DNA from: a virus
Length of the DNA: 64,000 nt
Strand: one strand, 5' to 3'
IMG/VR virus record: IMGVR_UViG_3300001450_009970
Span: 44,412 to 108,411 of that record
In this document: in pieces, positions 15,774-23,941 of the stretch
How the letters are laid out: every line of letters starts with the position of its first letter
Position numbering within the stretch: the first letter of the stretch is position 1
Position numbers and translations under genes: made by a program
The notes under the pieces: model-generated
Seen by the model: the letters and a program-made list of their open reading frames with translations, nothing else
What the model was told of the DNA's origin: nothing
Databases searched by the model: none

Positions 15774-16619
15774 TTCAGATAGTTCGTCTTTTAATTGAGG
15801 ATAATATTGATGTGTAGTTGTATCAGTCATGGATTTGAATGATTTTATATCATCTTCTATTAAAGCTTTACGAACTTTAGATGCACTAATATTATCATCA
15901 GTACGTTTTATTTCATGAGCTTTAAATTCTGGATCTACATTTAAATCCAATCTATAAGAATCTTTTTGAATTTGACCGCTATAGGCTTTTAATCTATCTG
16001 ATCCAGTACCCCACAAAATAGGCTCATATTCAGGACGTAATTCATTATAAATTGTATCTATACCCGCTCTTGAAATAGTTCTGAATCCTTCTATAAATTT
16101 ATGTTTCTTTGCAAGATCGTTAAATATTTGCTCTATTAAACCTTCACTAAACGGTGTTTTTTCCTTGTTAATTTTCTTTGCACGCACCATAAGTACTATT
16201 ACAGGATATCCATTTTCTTCGGACAAAGATTTAAGAACTTTTATATGTCCTAGCGTCGGAGGTTGAAAACGTCCCGCAATAATATTAACTTTTTTATTGC
16301 CAGGTTCTGTTGAATCTACCTTTAAAGCTTCATTTAAAGATTCAGATATTTTTCCGGTTTTAGATACTTTATAATATGTAGGTATTTTATCCCAATCTTT
16401 ACCGTTAGTTTTTATGCCTGAATACATTTGATTTTTATCACTTTTCCATGCACCACCAGTTCCATCTTTATATTTGATCATGGTTGGTGTTTCTTCATAA
16501 AACCACCAATCGCCATCAGAATGCTGTGCTAAATATCTTGCCCAATCTGGGATATTTTTAAATTTAGGAAATTGTTTTCCTTCATTTATGAAATCAAAAA
16601 ATCTTTTGAATCTATTCAT
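15765..16619 (-). CDS. Capsid-tagged nucleotidyltransferase, NMN adenylyltransferase-like
   Basis: The 284-residue protein starts MNRFKRFFDFINEGKQF, with possible cleavage after INE at residue 13. A module of about 84 residues follows. A second site, SESLNE|A at residue 97, comes immediately before a complete HIGH-type nucleotidyltransferase domain: NIIAGRFQPPTLGHIKVL (GRFQPPTLGH at 116-125), LWGTGSDR and ISASKVRKAL (near 247), the ISxxxxR motif. This family includes NMN and pantetheine-phosphate adenylyltransferases and related cytidylyltransferases; the substrate cannot be told here. Cleavage at 97 would free the catalytic domain. It starts one base after the ligase-like gene, so the two are probably coupled. 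Confidence 0.85.
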   Translation of the reverse strand: MNRFKRFFDFINEGKQFPKFKNIPDWARYLAQHSDGDWWFYEETPTMIKYKDGTGGAWKSDKNQMYSGIKTNGKDWDKIPTYYKVSKTGKISESLNEALKVDSTEPGNKKVNIIAGRFQPPTLGHIKVLKSLSEENGYPVIVLMVRAKKINKEKTPFSEGLIEQIFNDLAKKHKFIEGFRTISRAGIDTIYNELRPEYEPILWGTGSDRLKAYSGQIQKDSYRLDLNVDPEFKAHEIKRTDDNISASKVRKALIEDDIKSFKSMTDTTTHQYYPQLKDELSEDK

Positions 16620-16620
16620 G

Positions 16621-17850
16621 TTAATTGTTTAATTTTAGAAATTCAGAAAATGATAAAGTAACATCAGATTCATTTGTATTTTTAGCTATTGTAACATTAT
16701 CAATATTTGTAATGATTTGATTGATGTCATTAATCATAGCCTTATCTATAACCTGTGTTGCTCGTTTACGTAATTTTTTAAATGTTCCAATAAGAACTTT
16801 AAAAGTATCATGATAAAGCGGCTTAGACTTTATTAATTTTAATGCTTCTTTATTATCTATAAATTTATAGTTAACTTTGAATTCAGGTATTTTTGCAAAA
16901 TCTGGAGTATCAAATTCAAATCCATCTATGACAGATTTCTTTTTAGATACAAAGTCTACAAATATCTGTGACATTAAATCGATATATCTATCGTCTTTTG
17001 TATTACCCGATATTGAATAAGAATCAACACCATTAATTCTCATAAATTCAACCATTTGCATAATAGCAATTGCCGTTGAATCCGGTGTTTGTCTTGGCTT
17101 TTGTCTGTCTTTTGATTTTAATCTAGCATTTGCAGTAAAAAGTGGATCGACCATTTTAGCACTAAATTCTTCTTTAGGACCGCTTATGAATTTAAAAACA
17201 ATTCCTTCAATAGGCTTGTCTAGATCATTTTGTAATGCAGTTTTTTTAAGCTTTGGATTAATTATAGATAGAATATATCTTACAAATGAAGTAGTTTCAA
17301 ATTTCTTAACTAGATCTTCAAATGGTGTTTGAATAAATTCCAATAGGTCTTCTCTTTGTTGTGGTTTTAATTTGCCACTAAAATATACAGGCGGTTCATC
17401 AACATTAATTATATTAGCCCATTTACTAAGAACCTTTGGATCGGTAATAACTTTCTTGGTTCTTCCACCTGAATCAACAATTTTTATATCTGTAAGAACT
17501 AAAGAATTTTTAGGCATTTTATCATATAACGTATTGACTGGCTTCTTGTTTACAAAATATTCAAATCCAAATCTAAAATCTGTTGGCAATAATTTCTTTT
17601 TAGAATCTGCAATAGCCTCAATAAATTCAATAGGCCTTTCAAATACAGACATCATAGTTCTTTCAACCTTACTAATAGGATTTTTAGGATCTCTTTTATA
17701 GAATAAAATTGATTGATCCGATTGCTTTTGAAATTCAAATCTAGTACCATCCAATTTCTCAGATACTAATACATAATTATTTAAAAGTGACTTAACAAAT
17801 TCTTCTCCTTTTTTAGAAGATATATCAAATAAGTGTGGTAATCCGGCCAT
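16621..17850 (-). CDS. Ligase-superfamily nucleotidyltransferase (RNA/DNA ligase-like)
   Basis: The 409-residue protein carries the covalent nucleotidyltransferase motifs in order: motif I EKLDGTRFEF (lysine near 33), motif III FRFGFEYFVN near 107, motif IV PIEGIVFKF near 212 and motif V-like EEFSAKMVDPLF near 226. These mark an enzyme that forms a lysine-AMP (or GMP) adduct, as RNA and DNA ligases do. There is no OB fold that I recognise after motif V; the C-terminal 170 residues are helical. It lacks the N-terminal capsid tag of its neighbours. Its C-terminus (LSFSEFLKLNN) looks tag-like but has no xxE site. Its direct downstream partner is the NMNAT-like enzyme, so an NAD- or RNA-repair role is possible. 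Confidence 0.82.
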   Translation of the reverse strand: MAGLPHLFDISSKKGEEFVKSLLNNYVLVSEKLDGTRFEFQKQSDQSILFYKRDPKNPISKVERTMMSVFERPIEFIEAIADSKKKLLPTDFRFGFEYFVNKKPVNTLYDKMPKNSLVLTDIKIVDSGGRTKKVITDPKVLSKWANIINVDEPPVYFSGKLKPQQREDLLEFIQTPFEDLVKKFETTSFVRYILSIINPKLKKTALQNDLDKPIEGIVFKFISGPKEEFSAKMVDPLFTANARLKSKDRQKPRQTPDSTAIAIMQMVEFMRINGVDSYSISGNTKDDRYIDLMSQIFVDFVSKKKSVIDGFEFDTPDFAKIPEFKVNYKFIDNKEALKLIKSKPLYHDTFKVLIGTFKKLRKRATQVIDKAMINDINQIITNIDNVTIAKNTNESDVTLSFSEFLKLNN

Positions 17851-17869
17851 TGTTTTTGTTTATGTTGTA

Positions 17870-19024
17870 TTATTTTATTTTCATTCCAATCATCATATTC
17901 TTATCGGAAATACCAATAACAATACCATCTCTTTCATATTCAGTTCCGTCAGCATAAGCACCAATTGGCTTAACATATTTAAATCCAAGATTTTTAATAA
18001 GTTTTGAAGTAATATCAAATCCTAGACTGGATTCAAATCCAGTAACTTTACCAAATCCAGTAACAAATCCTGTTTTAGCTGCAATTATACCTTTAGGATT
18101 TTTTTGAAATGCTTCAGGAGCAACAGTCTTAAATTCTTTTACAAATGCTTTCCATATTGGATCACTAGATAATGTTTTTCTGTCCCAAGTAAAATCACGA
18201 ATCATTGAAAAACTATCCGATTCAAATACTTCTATTCCATTATCACCATAGAATTTTTTAATTATATCGTAAAGATCGTCCTTTGCATCTTGATTATTTT
18301 TTATAAAAACTTTTAACGGTCTTATTAGATTTAAAAAGTTTTTTCTACTAAGCTTCATTTCTTCATCTATAAATTCAGACTCATTAATAGATTTAAGATT
18401 TAATTCAATTAAAGTATTAACACCATCTCTATGAACCTCAGAAAATTTGACATCACCAAAATCAGATAAAATATCTTTTAAAATTGTTGTATCTAATTCT
18501 ATTATCTCATCTTTTAAATGTTCATAAGCAGAAGTATAAAATTGTAATTTGCCACTTCTTAATCGTGCTATTAATATTCCAATATTTTCAACTGCTAGCC
18601 AGGCATGCCTATTTCTTTTGCCTCTTCGACTTACTTTACGAGCCATTAATTCTTCTATTAAAAGCGCTTGAAATCTAGAACTAGCCTGATCAACACCACT
18701 ATAAGTAATATTATCTGTTACAAAAAAATCATATAGTGTATCAGCTTTAAAAGTTTCATTTAATGGAAATGACCATTGTCTTGATGACATTGGTGCATAA
18801 GGAGCTAATTTCTTCCATGCCTTTTCAGCATCTTTACGTTTACCAGCTTTATCCAGATCCTGTATCATTTGATTAGTTGTTTCCCAATCAGCAATACCAG
18901 CCTTATAAGCTCTCGGATCATCACTCATCATATAAGTCCAATCCATAGATTTTAATTGTGCCTCAAGATCCTTGATAGTAACTCTTTCATTTAAGAAATC
19001 GTCAAACTTTTTAAATTGTCCCAT
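17870..19024 (-). CDS. Capsid-tagged multi-module protein, unknown function
   Basis: The 384-residue product starts with MGQFKKFDDFLNERVTI (cleavage candidate after residue 12). Two further candidates are PLNE|T at 90 and SINE|S at 225. Module 1 (13-90) is a small helical unit with a DKAGKRKDAEKAWKKLAPYA segment. Module 2 (91-225) includes a basic stretch RKVSRRGKRNRHAW. Module 3 (226-384) ends with a Gly-rich part (KTGFVTGFGKVTGFE). No enzyme family is recognised. It follows the 19039-19977 gene by 14 bases and belongs to the unit that starts at the 20437-20445 promoter motif. Confidence 0.78.
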   Translation of the reverse strand: MGQFKKFDDFLNERVTIKDLEAQLKSMDWTYMMSDDPRAYKAGIADWETTNQMIQDLDKAGKRKDAEKAWKKLAPYAPMSSRQWSFPLNETFKADTLYDFFVTDNITYSGVDQASSRFQALLIEELMARKVSRRGKRNRHAWLAVENIGILIARLRSGKLQFYTSAYEHLKDEIIELDTTILKDILSDFGDVKFSEVHRDGVNTLIELNLKSINESEFIDEEMKLSRKNFLNLIRPLKVFIKNNQDAKDDLYDIIKKFYGDNGIEVFESDSFSMIRDFTWDRKTLSSDPIWKAFVKEFKTVAPEAFQKNPKGIIAAKTGFVTGFGKVTGFESSLGFDITSKLIKNLGFKYVKPIGAYADGTEYERDGIVIGISDKNMMIGMKIK

Positions 19025-19038
19025 TGTAATTTATAATT

Positions 19039-19977
19039 TTAATTCCATCCGCCAGAATAGTAATCACTACCACCTGAAACTTTTGGTATTTTGAATGTTT
19101 TTCCGTTTATTGTAAATGTAGCTGTGTAAAAATATGTAGTAGAAAATGAAGAACTAACAACTGCGCTATGCTCACTTCCTAGCATCTTGATTTCTTTTAC
19201 ATCTATTTTATCCCACTTAACATCATCACCTTTTAGTATAATTTCTTTAATGTATGCAAATGGTTTAGCCATTGGAGGTTGAACCCATGCCAATTTACCA
19301 AGATTAGTTCCGTTTCCACCAGGTCTATCTGCAACTTTATACATGTCTGTCTTATATTCTATTAGTTCTCTGATATTGAAATCCGTCCACCAACTTCTTG
19401 CAAATTGAGCCATCTTTGGAATTCCAAATTTTAATATATGAGCCTTCTCAACATCAGTAAAAGTTTTAATTATATCATAAAGCTTGTATTTTTTGTTAAG
19501 TTCACGTCTATCTTTACTTGCAAGACCAGACCATAATGCATATATAATCTCATCATCGTCATTATCTTCAATTAGCTTAGTATATGAAGCTGCTAATCTA
19601 ACTGCTTCTTCCTTGCTTCTAGGATCTGCATTATTACGATGTGCATCTTTATAATCATCACCAAAGTTTCTGAATACCTCTGTAAATTCCTTTATCATCT
19701 TTGAATTTGGTGTTCTACCTGTTCCAGCTGCAGCTAATATATCATTTTTATCGTTTTCACCGAGTTCAGCAAATTTAGGATCTTTAACAAGCTTTGCTAA
19801 TGTTATATTTGTATCAATTCCAGCATTTTTTAATGACCAAGCAAGATCTCCTTGTTTACTTTCAACATCACCTTTACTATAAGAATTCTTTATTGTATAA
19901 ACTTTCTTTACAACTTTCATATAATCGCCGTAATAAGCTTCGTTTAAAAATTGTTCATAGGATTGTATCTTCTTCAT
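19039..19977 (-). CDS. Capsid-tagged protein, unknown function
   Basis: The 312-residue protein begins MKKIQSYEQFLNEAYYGD. Its first 14 residues are identical to those of the upstream neighbour (19987-20418), and the DNA is nearly identical too. The N-terminal 110 residues are helical and charged (AWSLKNAGIDTNITLAKLV). A helical middle follows (DDDEIIYALWSGLASKDRREL), then a C-terminal beta-rich part (SSSFSTTYFYTATFTINGKT) ending in a Gly/Tyr/Ser tail. No domain is recognised. It is 9 bases downstream of its paralogously tagged neighbour. Confidence 0.78.
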   Translation of the reverse strand: MKKIQSYEQFLNEAYYGDYMKVVKKVYTIKNSYSKGDVESKQGDLAWSLKNAGIDTNITLAKLVKDPKFAELGENDKNDILAAAGTGRTPNSKMIKEFTEVFRNFGDDYKDAHRNNADPRSKEEAVRLAASYTKLIEDNDDDEIIYALWSGLASKDRRELNKKYKLYDIIKTFTDVEKAHILKFGIPKMAQFARSWWTDFNIRELIEYKTDMYKVADRPGGNGTNLGKLAWVQPPMAKPFAYIKEIILKGDDVKWDKIDVKEIKMLGSEHSAVVSSSFSTTYFYTATFTINGKTFKIPKVSGGSDYYSGGWN

Positions 19978-19980
19978 AAT
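19936..19980. repeat. 45-bp direct repeat of the capsid-tag coding DNA, copy 1
   Basis: These 45 bases, covering the start of the 19039-19977 gene and the tag codons, match 20377-20421 with a single mismatch (g versus t at position 26 of the repeat). The coding sequences diverge right after the tag. This points to recent copying or recombination of the tag itself. Confidence 0.9.
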
Positions 19981-19986
19981 ATGTAT

Positions 19987-20418
19987 TTATTTGTTTAGGT
20001 CTTTATTAAAATCAATGTAACTATCACGATCTGTAAGTTTTTTCATTCCTTGAACCATATCTCTAGTTAATGATTCTTTATTATCGTATGCAATAACTAA
20101 AAAGAAGTCTGCGTTGTTACCACTGTCATTTTGTCTATCTGAAGATTCCCATCCCGGACCCCATTTCACCCAAGATCCATTTACTGATTCAAGATTTTTC
20201 ACATCCTTAGTATAAAGATCACCAGCAGCATTGGTTGTTAACAAATATGCAAAGTCTTCTTTATATTTGAAGTTTTTGTCTTTTGGTTCATAAACATCGA
20301 ATCCGAGTTTCTTAAGACCTTTTTTGATATTAGGCATATCACGTATAATGTAATGTGGTTCATATCTAGAAGTATTAGCTTCGTTTAAAAATTGTTCATA
20401 TGATTGTATCTTCTTCAT
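19987..20418 (-). CDS. Capsid-tagged small protein, unknown function
   Basis: The 143-residue protein starts with MKKIQSYEQFLNEANTSR, the tag shared almost base for base with the next gene. After the possible cleavage site (residue 13) lies a compact alpha/beta domain of about 130 residues (HYIIRDMPNIKKGLKKLGFD; FAYLLTTNAAGDLYTKDVKN). The spaced charged residues and the DRQNDSGNNADFFLVI segment do not match a family I know. It is the first gene after the 20437-20445 promoter motif and leads a five-gene unit down to 15765. Confidence 0.78.
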   Translation of the reverse strand: MKKIQSYEQFLNEANTSRYEPHYIIRDMPNIKKGLKKLGFDVYEPKDKNFKYKEDFAYLLTTNAAGDLYTKDVKNLESVNGSWVKWGPGWESSDRQNDSGNNADFFLVIAYDNKESLTRDMVQGMKKLTDRDSYIDFNKDLNK

Positions 20419-20421
20419 AAT
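20377..20421. repeat. 45-bp direct repeat of the capsid-tag coding DNA, copy 2
   Basis: This is the partner of 19936-19980, differing at one base. It includes the start codon and the first 14 codons of the 19987-20418 gene. Confidence 0.9.
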
Positions 20422-20436
20422 CGTACTTTTGTTTTT

Positions 20437-20445
20437 TTATATATC
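20437..20445 (-). promoter_or_regulatory. Late-promoter-like motif GATATATAA
   Basis: The minus strand reads GCAAAGATATATAAAAAAAC. The motif ends 18 bases before the start codon of 19987-20418 and lies after a terminator hairpin, so it should begin the 20418-15765 transcription unit. Confidence 0.68.
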
Positions 20446-20491
20446 TTTGCACTATCTATAGTTAAATATAAACAATTTTTTTGACATAAAA

Positions 20492-20520
20492 AAATCTGGA
20501 AGTAACGAATTTCCAGATTT
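20492..20520 (-). terminator. Rho-independent terminator after the nucleotidyltransferase gene
   Basis: The arms AAATCTGGAA (20492-20501) and TTCCAGATTT (20511-20520) form a 10-bp stem with a 9-base loop. On the minus strand a run of seven T residues overlaps and follows the stem. It ends the unit containing 21948-22391, 21505-21930 and 20560-21489. Confidence 0.85.
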
Positions 20521-20559
20521 AAATGGTCGTAACCATCCCGGTCCTAAAATCGGTTTATT

Positions 20560-21489
20560 TTATGCCATTTCACTTGGATAAGGAAATCCAGCCTTGACAA
20601 TTCCTTCTTTATATACTTTTATTATTTCACTTAATTTGTGTTTGTGAATAAATTTAGATGAATTCATCCAGTTCCAAATAGATTCGAATGAATTTAAATC
20701 ATTCACCTTTCCTTCGGGTCCTAAAACAAATTTAGCAATATCATCAATATTTTTTGTAATAGCTTTGTCTGCACCTTTAATTGTAGATGCATTTTTCTTT
20801 CTTCCCCTTTTACCGTCAAATGATTTAGTTTGTATTTTTAAACCGTCATGTGCAGTAAGAGTATATTTTTGAAAGTCTTTTACTAATCCTTCATATTCAC
20901 CGCCAAATTCTTTCTTATAGATATTTGGTTCACCATCAAAATCGATATTTTGAATAATATCATAAATAAGTTTAGTTCTATAAACTCCTTTATATTTTGA
21001 TTCTTCTTTTGTAAAGTCTGGTGAATGATAAATGAATGTTGCTAATTTAATATCATCAACAACCATAAAATCTATTTGAACAAATTTATCTGTAATCTTG
21101 CCTTTTTCATCATACTGTGGAAATTTAATGTTTGTAACACCTAATCCTTTAGTAAGATTTGTTTCATATTTAGGAAATGTTTTTGTTAGTTGATTATAAA
21201 CTTCCGTAACAACATCGCCAAATGATAATTTATTTGCAGCACCATAAACTAATCCGTTTATTGAAATATCAATATCACCAGATGTAGATCCAGCTTTCTT
21301 TTTAAATGTACTTCCTAATACACCATATTCATCTTTATTTAAACCAAGAACTGGCTTGATAAATGTCTTTAATAAAACGTCAAATGTCGGTTTTTGATAT
21401 TCCGCTGGAATAGGATGAGTGCCATTAAATGCATTACCTGATTCCAGTAATCTTTCTTCAACAAAAGCTTCAAATAATTTAAATTCCAT
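20560..21489 (-). CDS. Capsid-tagged nucleotidyltransferase-fold protein (first of two)
   Basis: The 309-residue protein starts MEFKLFEAFVEERLLESG, with candidate cuts after VEE (12) or LLE (16). A polymerase-beta-like nucleotidyltransferase core follows: YGVLGSTFKKKAGSTSGDID, with the GS motif at 59-60 and catalytic aspartates D72 and D74 (GDIDISI), and a third acidic strand FVQIDFMVVDD near 150. The C-terminal half is helical and basic (FDGKRGRKKNAST). This superfamily includes antibiotic adenylyltransferases, MNT-type AMPylating toxins and tRNA CCA enzymes; the target is unknown. A related tagged enzyme is encoded at 26799-27863. The gene lies 15 bases after the 21505-21930 gene and ends at the terminator 20492-20520. 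Confidence 0.82.
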   Translation of the reverse strand: MEFKLFEAFVEERLLESGNAFNGTHPIPAEYQKPTFDVLLKTFIKPVLGLNKDEYGVLGSTFKKKAGSTSGDIDISINGLVYGAANKLSFGDVVTEVYNQLTKTFPKYETNLTKGLGVTNIKFPQYDEKGKITDKFVQIDFMVVDDIKLATFIYHSPDFTKEESKYKGVYRTKLIYDIIQNIDFDGEPNIYKKEFGGEYEGLVKDFQKYTLTAHDGLKIQTKSFDGKRGRKKNASTIKGADKAITKNIDDIAKFVLGPEGKVNDLNSFESIWNWMNSSKFIHKHKLSEIIKVYKEGIVKAGFPYPSEMA

Positions 21490-21504
21490 TTATTGATTAT
21501 ATTT

Positions 21505-21930
21505 TTAAGCTATTTTATACAATGCCTTATATACTGTATTAATTTGCTTTTCTAATGTATTTAACTTTTTAGGATCCATTTTTTTAATAGATTCAGCAAC
21601 CCAATACTGTGTACCTTCATGACCTAAAAGAGCAACTAAGTCACCGAATGCTTTCATAGTCGAACCTGCATTAGCTTCATTTACTACATCATTAACCGAT
21701 TCATAAACATCGATTTCTGGATTTTTTGATTTAATTAATTTCTTTTCCGCCGAGTCAATAGCATCACTTAAATTATCCTGATATTCAGGATTAATAAATC
21801 CTTCCCAATCACCAGAATTTTGTAATTCAGTTAATCCAACTATACAGGCTTCTATTTCCATCTCTTCTAATTTAATATTAGATGCTTTACCCTCAGTTAA
21901 AAAGTCTTTATATGCTTTTATATTTTTCAT
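21505..21930 (-). CDS. Capsid-tagged two-module small protein
   Basis: The 141-residue product starts MKNIKAYKDFLTEGKAS (possible cut after LTE, residue 13). A second site, ESVNDVVNE|A, lies at residue 85, so processing would yield pieces of about 72 and 56 residues. The first piece is acidic and helical. The second (ANAGSTMKAFGDLVALLGHE to the end) is a helical domain rich in Lys and Leu. Neither matches a family I recognise. It lies 17 bases after the acidic repeat gene. Confidence 0.78.
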   Translation of the reverse strand: MKNIKAYKDFLTEGKASNIKLEEMEIEACIVGLTELQNSGDWEGFINPEYQDNLSDAIDSAEKKLIKSKNPEIDVYESVNDVVNEANAGSTMKAFGDLVALLGHEGTQYWVAESIKKMDPKKLNTLEKQINTVYKALYKIA

Positions 21931-21947
21931 ATTTAAAAAAATGATTT

Positions 21948-22391
21948 TTATTTAGTTGTAGAATCCATACTTGGTGTATCTTTATCACCAGTAACTTTAA
22001 ATGTTTCTCCTTCAAATTCAAATTCATCTTTACCATCATCGATAGCTTTTTGTCTAGCTGCAGAAAATGCATTACCTTCTTTTATTTTAGCTTCATTAGC
22101 TGCTTCTTCTTCTTCACTTTCACCATCACCGTATTCATTAGCTGCTTCTTCTTCTTCTTCACTTTCACCATCACCATATTCATTAGTTTTAGCTTCCATC
22201 ATAGGTTTTAAAGAATCATAAAATTTAATTTGATCCTCTTCGCTTAGTTCGCTTGGACTAGATACTTTAAACTCTTTTAATTTTTCGTTAAAAAGTTGAA
22301 TATGCTTTTTATATGCATTCTTTTTTGAAGCTTCAGCTATTGCTGCAGTTCTTTGTTTCTTGAATTTTGAAAATTTTAAAATATTTCCCAT
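21948..22391 (-). CDS. Acidic repeat protein, candidate prohead core/scaffold component
   Basis: The 147-residue protein begins MGNILKFSKFKKQRTAAIAE, a divergent tag with a possible cut after IAE at residue 20. A basic helical stretch (20-45) is followed by two tandem acidic repeats NEYGDGESEEEEEAA and NEYGDGESEEEEAA (about 72-100). The short C-terminal domain contains KDEFEFEGETFKVTGD. Small, highly charged, protease-cleaved core proteins such as T4 gp67 and gp68 are the nearest analogues, but this is by composition only. It has a late-promoter-like motif 23 bases upstream and leads the 22391-20560 unit. Confidence 0.75.
   Translation of the reverse strand: MGNILKFSKFKKQRTAAIAEASKKNAYKKHIQLFNEKLKEFKVSSPSELSEEDQIKFYDSLKPMMEAKTNEYGDGESEEEEEAANEYGDGESEEEEAANEAKIKEGNAFSAARQKAIDDGKDEFEFEGETFKVTGDKDTPSMDSTTK
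22099..22185. repeat. Tandem repeat encoding the acidic NEYGDGESEEEE units
   Basis: Two near-identical copies of 42 bases (22099-22140) and 45 bases (22141-22185) differ by one extra ttc codon and a few substitutions. Length can vary through the glutamate-coding ttc run. Confidence 0.9.
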
Positions 22392-22414
22392 TATAGTTCT
22401 TTGTTTTAATTTAT

Positions 22415-22423
22415 TTATATATC
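22415..22423 (-). promoter_or_regulatory. Late-promoter-like motif GATATATAA with a full TATAAATA
   Basis: The minus strand reads AAGGATATATAAATAAATTA and so contains the exact T4 late-promoter octamer. It ends 23 bases before the start of the 21948-22391 gene and follows the UvsW stop codon. Confidence 0.72.
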
Positions 22424-22431
22424 CTTTTGTA

Positions 22432-23940
22432 TTAATAACTTTTTGTCAAATCCACTTTAGAAATAGTAAATGGAAAGTTCTGATCATTATAAATTTCCTG
22501 TCTTGAAATAGCATGTCGAAATAAATAATTTGTAAATCCTGCAATACAGAAATTATCTACAAAATCTATAATTAATAGTTCGTCTTTATCTTCATGTTTT
22601 CTTAATCCTCTACCTATTGATTGTCGTATTATTACATCAGATTTAAATGATTCAGCAAATCCAACATTATGTAGATTTTTTACATTTATACCTGTTGAAA
22701 ATGTTCCGTAAGATGCAACTAATATTTTATCATTTCCACTTTCCATTTCTGCTTTATATTGTTCACGTATATCTTTATCGGTTTCACCTGCAATATAAAA
22801 GATTTCTCTATCGGATTTTTGCCGTAGCATATTATAAATTGCATCACCGTAATCTAATCGATAAAACAAAATCAAAGTATTATTTTTTAATGATAGAAGA
22901 ACATCAGTTATAAATTCCAATCTCATACGATTTTGAATAACAAAAGCCTGTTCTAGATTAAGCAATCTTTTCCTATCTTCTTCAGTCTTTGTTAAATCTT
23001 TAAATGCCGCCTTTACGTCCTGATTAGCATAATCCATTTCTATTATCTTAACTCTACATGGAGTTATGTGTCCTTTCTTAATAAGATAATCCGCAGATAT
23101 TTGAGTAATTACTGGACCCGTATATGCCATTAAGGTTAAATAATCTAAAGTATCTGATTTTGGAATAGTTCCAGATACACCAAATTTTCTATTAGAATTA
23201 CATTTTTCTAGAATATTTTTTATTGATGCAGATTTTGCTTTATGAGTTTCATCAACACAAATCATTCCAAATTTATCAAAATATTCTTTAGGTCGCTTTA
23301 CCAGTGATTGATAAGTTCCAATAACAATATTACAATTTGTACGTTCTTTTTGACCAGCAAATATCTGTTGAATATTAAGCTTAAGATCTGGATTTCCTGA
23401 ATTATATTCATAGAAATCTTCAGTTGCCTGAACAACTAAAGAAACATTAGGTACTATCATTAAAATCTTTTCAGTCAATTCATGTTCTAGCATATACGCA
23501 AACACAATATAAACAATTAAAGATTTACCTGCGGATGTTGCTAATTCTCCTAGACAAGATTTATATCTTAAAATTTTATATGCAGTATCTATTTGATAAT
23601 CTCGAGGAGTTAAATCATGACCTTCAAATCTTTTAGCAACCCAAGCTTTAAATTCAACTTCATCTATAGTATTATCAAATTTATCATCCAATCCATCAAT
23701 TTCAACAGGCATATTAAATCGCTTGCCAATATCTAGAATTTCATTCCAAAGGCCGGCTGGAGCAAATTTGTTATTTTTAAAATATGAAATCTTACCATCC
23801 CAGTATCCTTTCTTAACTCTTGGATCCCACTTCCAGCTAGCTATACGACGAGTTAAAGATAGATTTAATTGATCGATTTCTATCTCAGTTGCATCTACTA
23901 GAGTAAGTAATTGTTCGTTATGTGTTAATTGAAATTTCAT
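22432..23940 (-). CDS. uvsW: Recombination DNA/RNA helicase (T4 UvsW)
   Basis: UvsW is a RecG-like SF2 helicase that unwinds branched DNA and R-loops and helps shift T4 from origin- to recombination-dependent replication. The 502-residue protein has an N-terminal double-stranded-DNA-binding domain (about 1-100), a Q-like motif PRDYQ near 113 and Walker A ATSAGKS at 134-140. The DExH box CVDETHKAK lies near 225, motif III SGTIPKS near 250, and motif VI QSIGRGLRK near 450. The length equals T4 UvsW (503). It follows uvsY by one base, the T4 uvsY-uvsW grouping. Confidence 0.95.
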   Translation of the reverse strand: MKFQLTHNEQLLTLVDATEIEIDQLNLSLTRRIASWKWDPRVKKGYWDGKISYFKNNKFAPAGLWNEILDIGKRFNMPVEIDGLDDKFDNTIDEVEFKAWVAKRFEGHDLTPRDYQIDTAYKILRYKSCLGELATSAGKSLIVYIVFAYMLEHELTEKILMIVPNVSLVVQATEDFYEYNSGNPDLKLNIQQIFAGQKERTNCNIVIGTYQSLVKRPKEYFDKFGMICVDETHKAKSASIKNILEKCNSNRKFGVSGTIPKSDTLDYLTLMAYTGPVITQISADYLIKKGHITPCRVKIIEMDYANQDVKAAFKDLTKTEEDRKRLLNLEQAFVIQNRMRLEFITDVLLSLKNNTLILFYRLDYGDAIYNMLRQKSDREIFYIAGETDKDIREQYKAEMESGNDKILVASYGTFSTGINVKNLHNVGFAESFKSDVIIRQSIGRGLRKHEDKDELLIIDFVDNFCIAGFTNYLFRHAISRQEIYNDQNFPFTISKVDLTKSY

Positions 23941-23941
23941 C

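Noticed and set aside
16621-16680. Tag-like C-terminus LSFSEFLKLNN of the ligase-like protein
   Set aside because: The capsid tag works at the N-terminus and this copy lacks the xxE cleavage residue. Similarity is probably chance.
20442-20449. Plus-strand TATCTTTG resembling a Bacteroidota -7 promoter box (TAnnTTTG)
   Set aside because: The -33 spacing does not fit, no plus-strand gene follows, and the bases are part of the minus-strand late motif.
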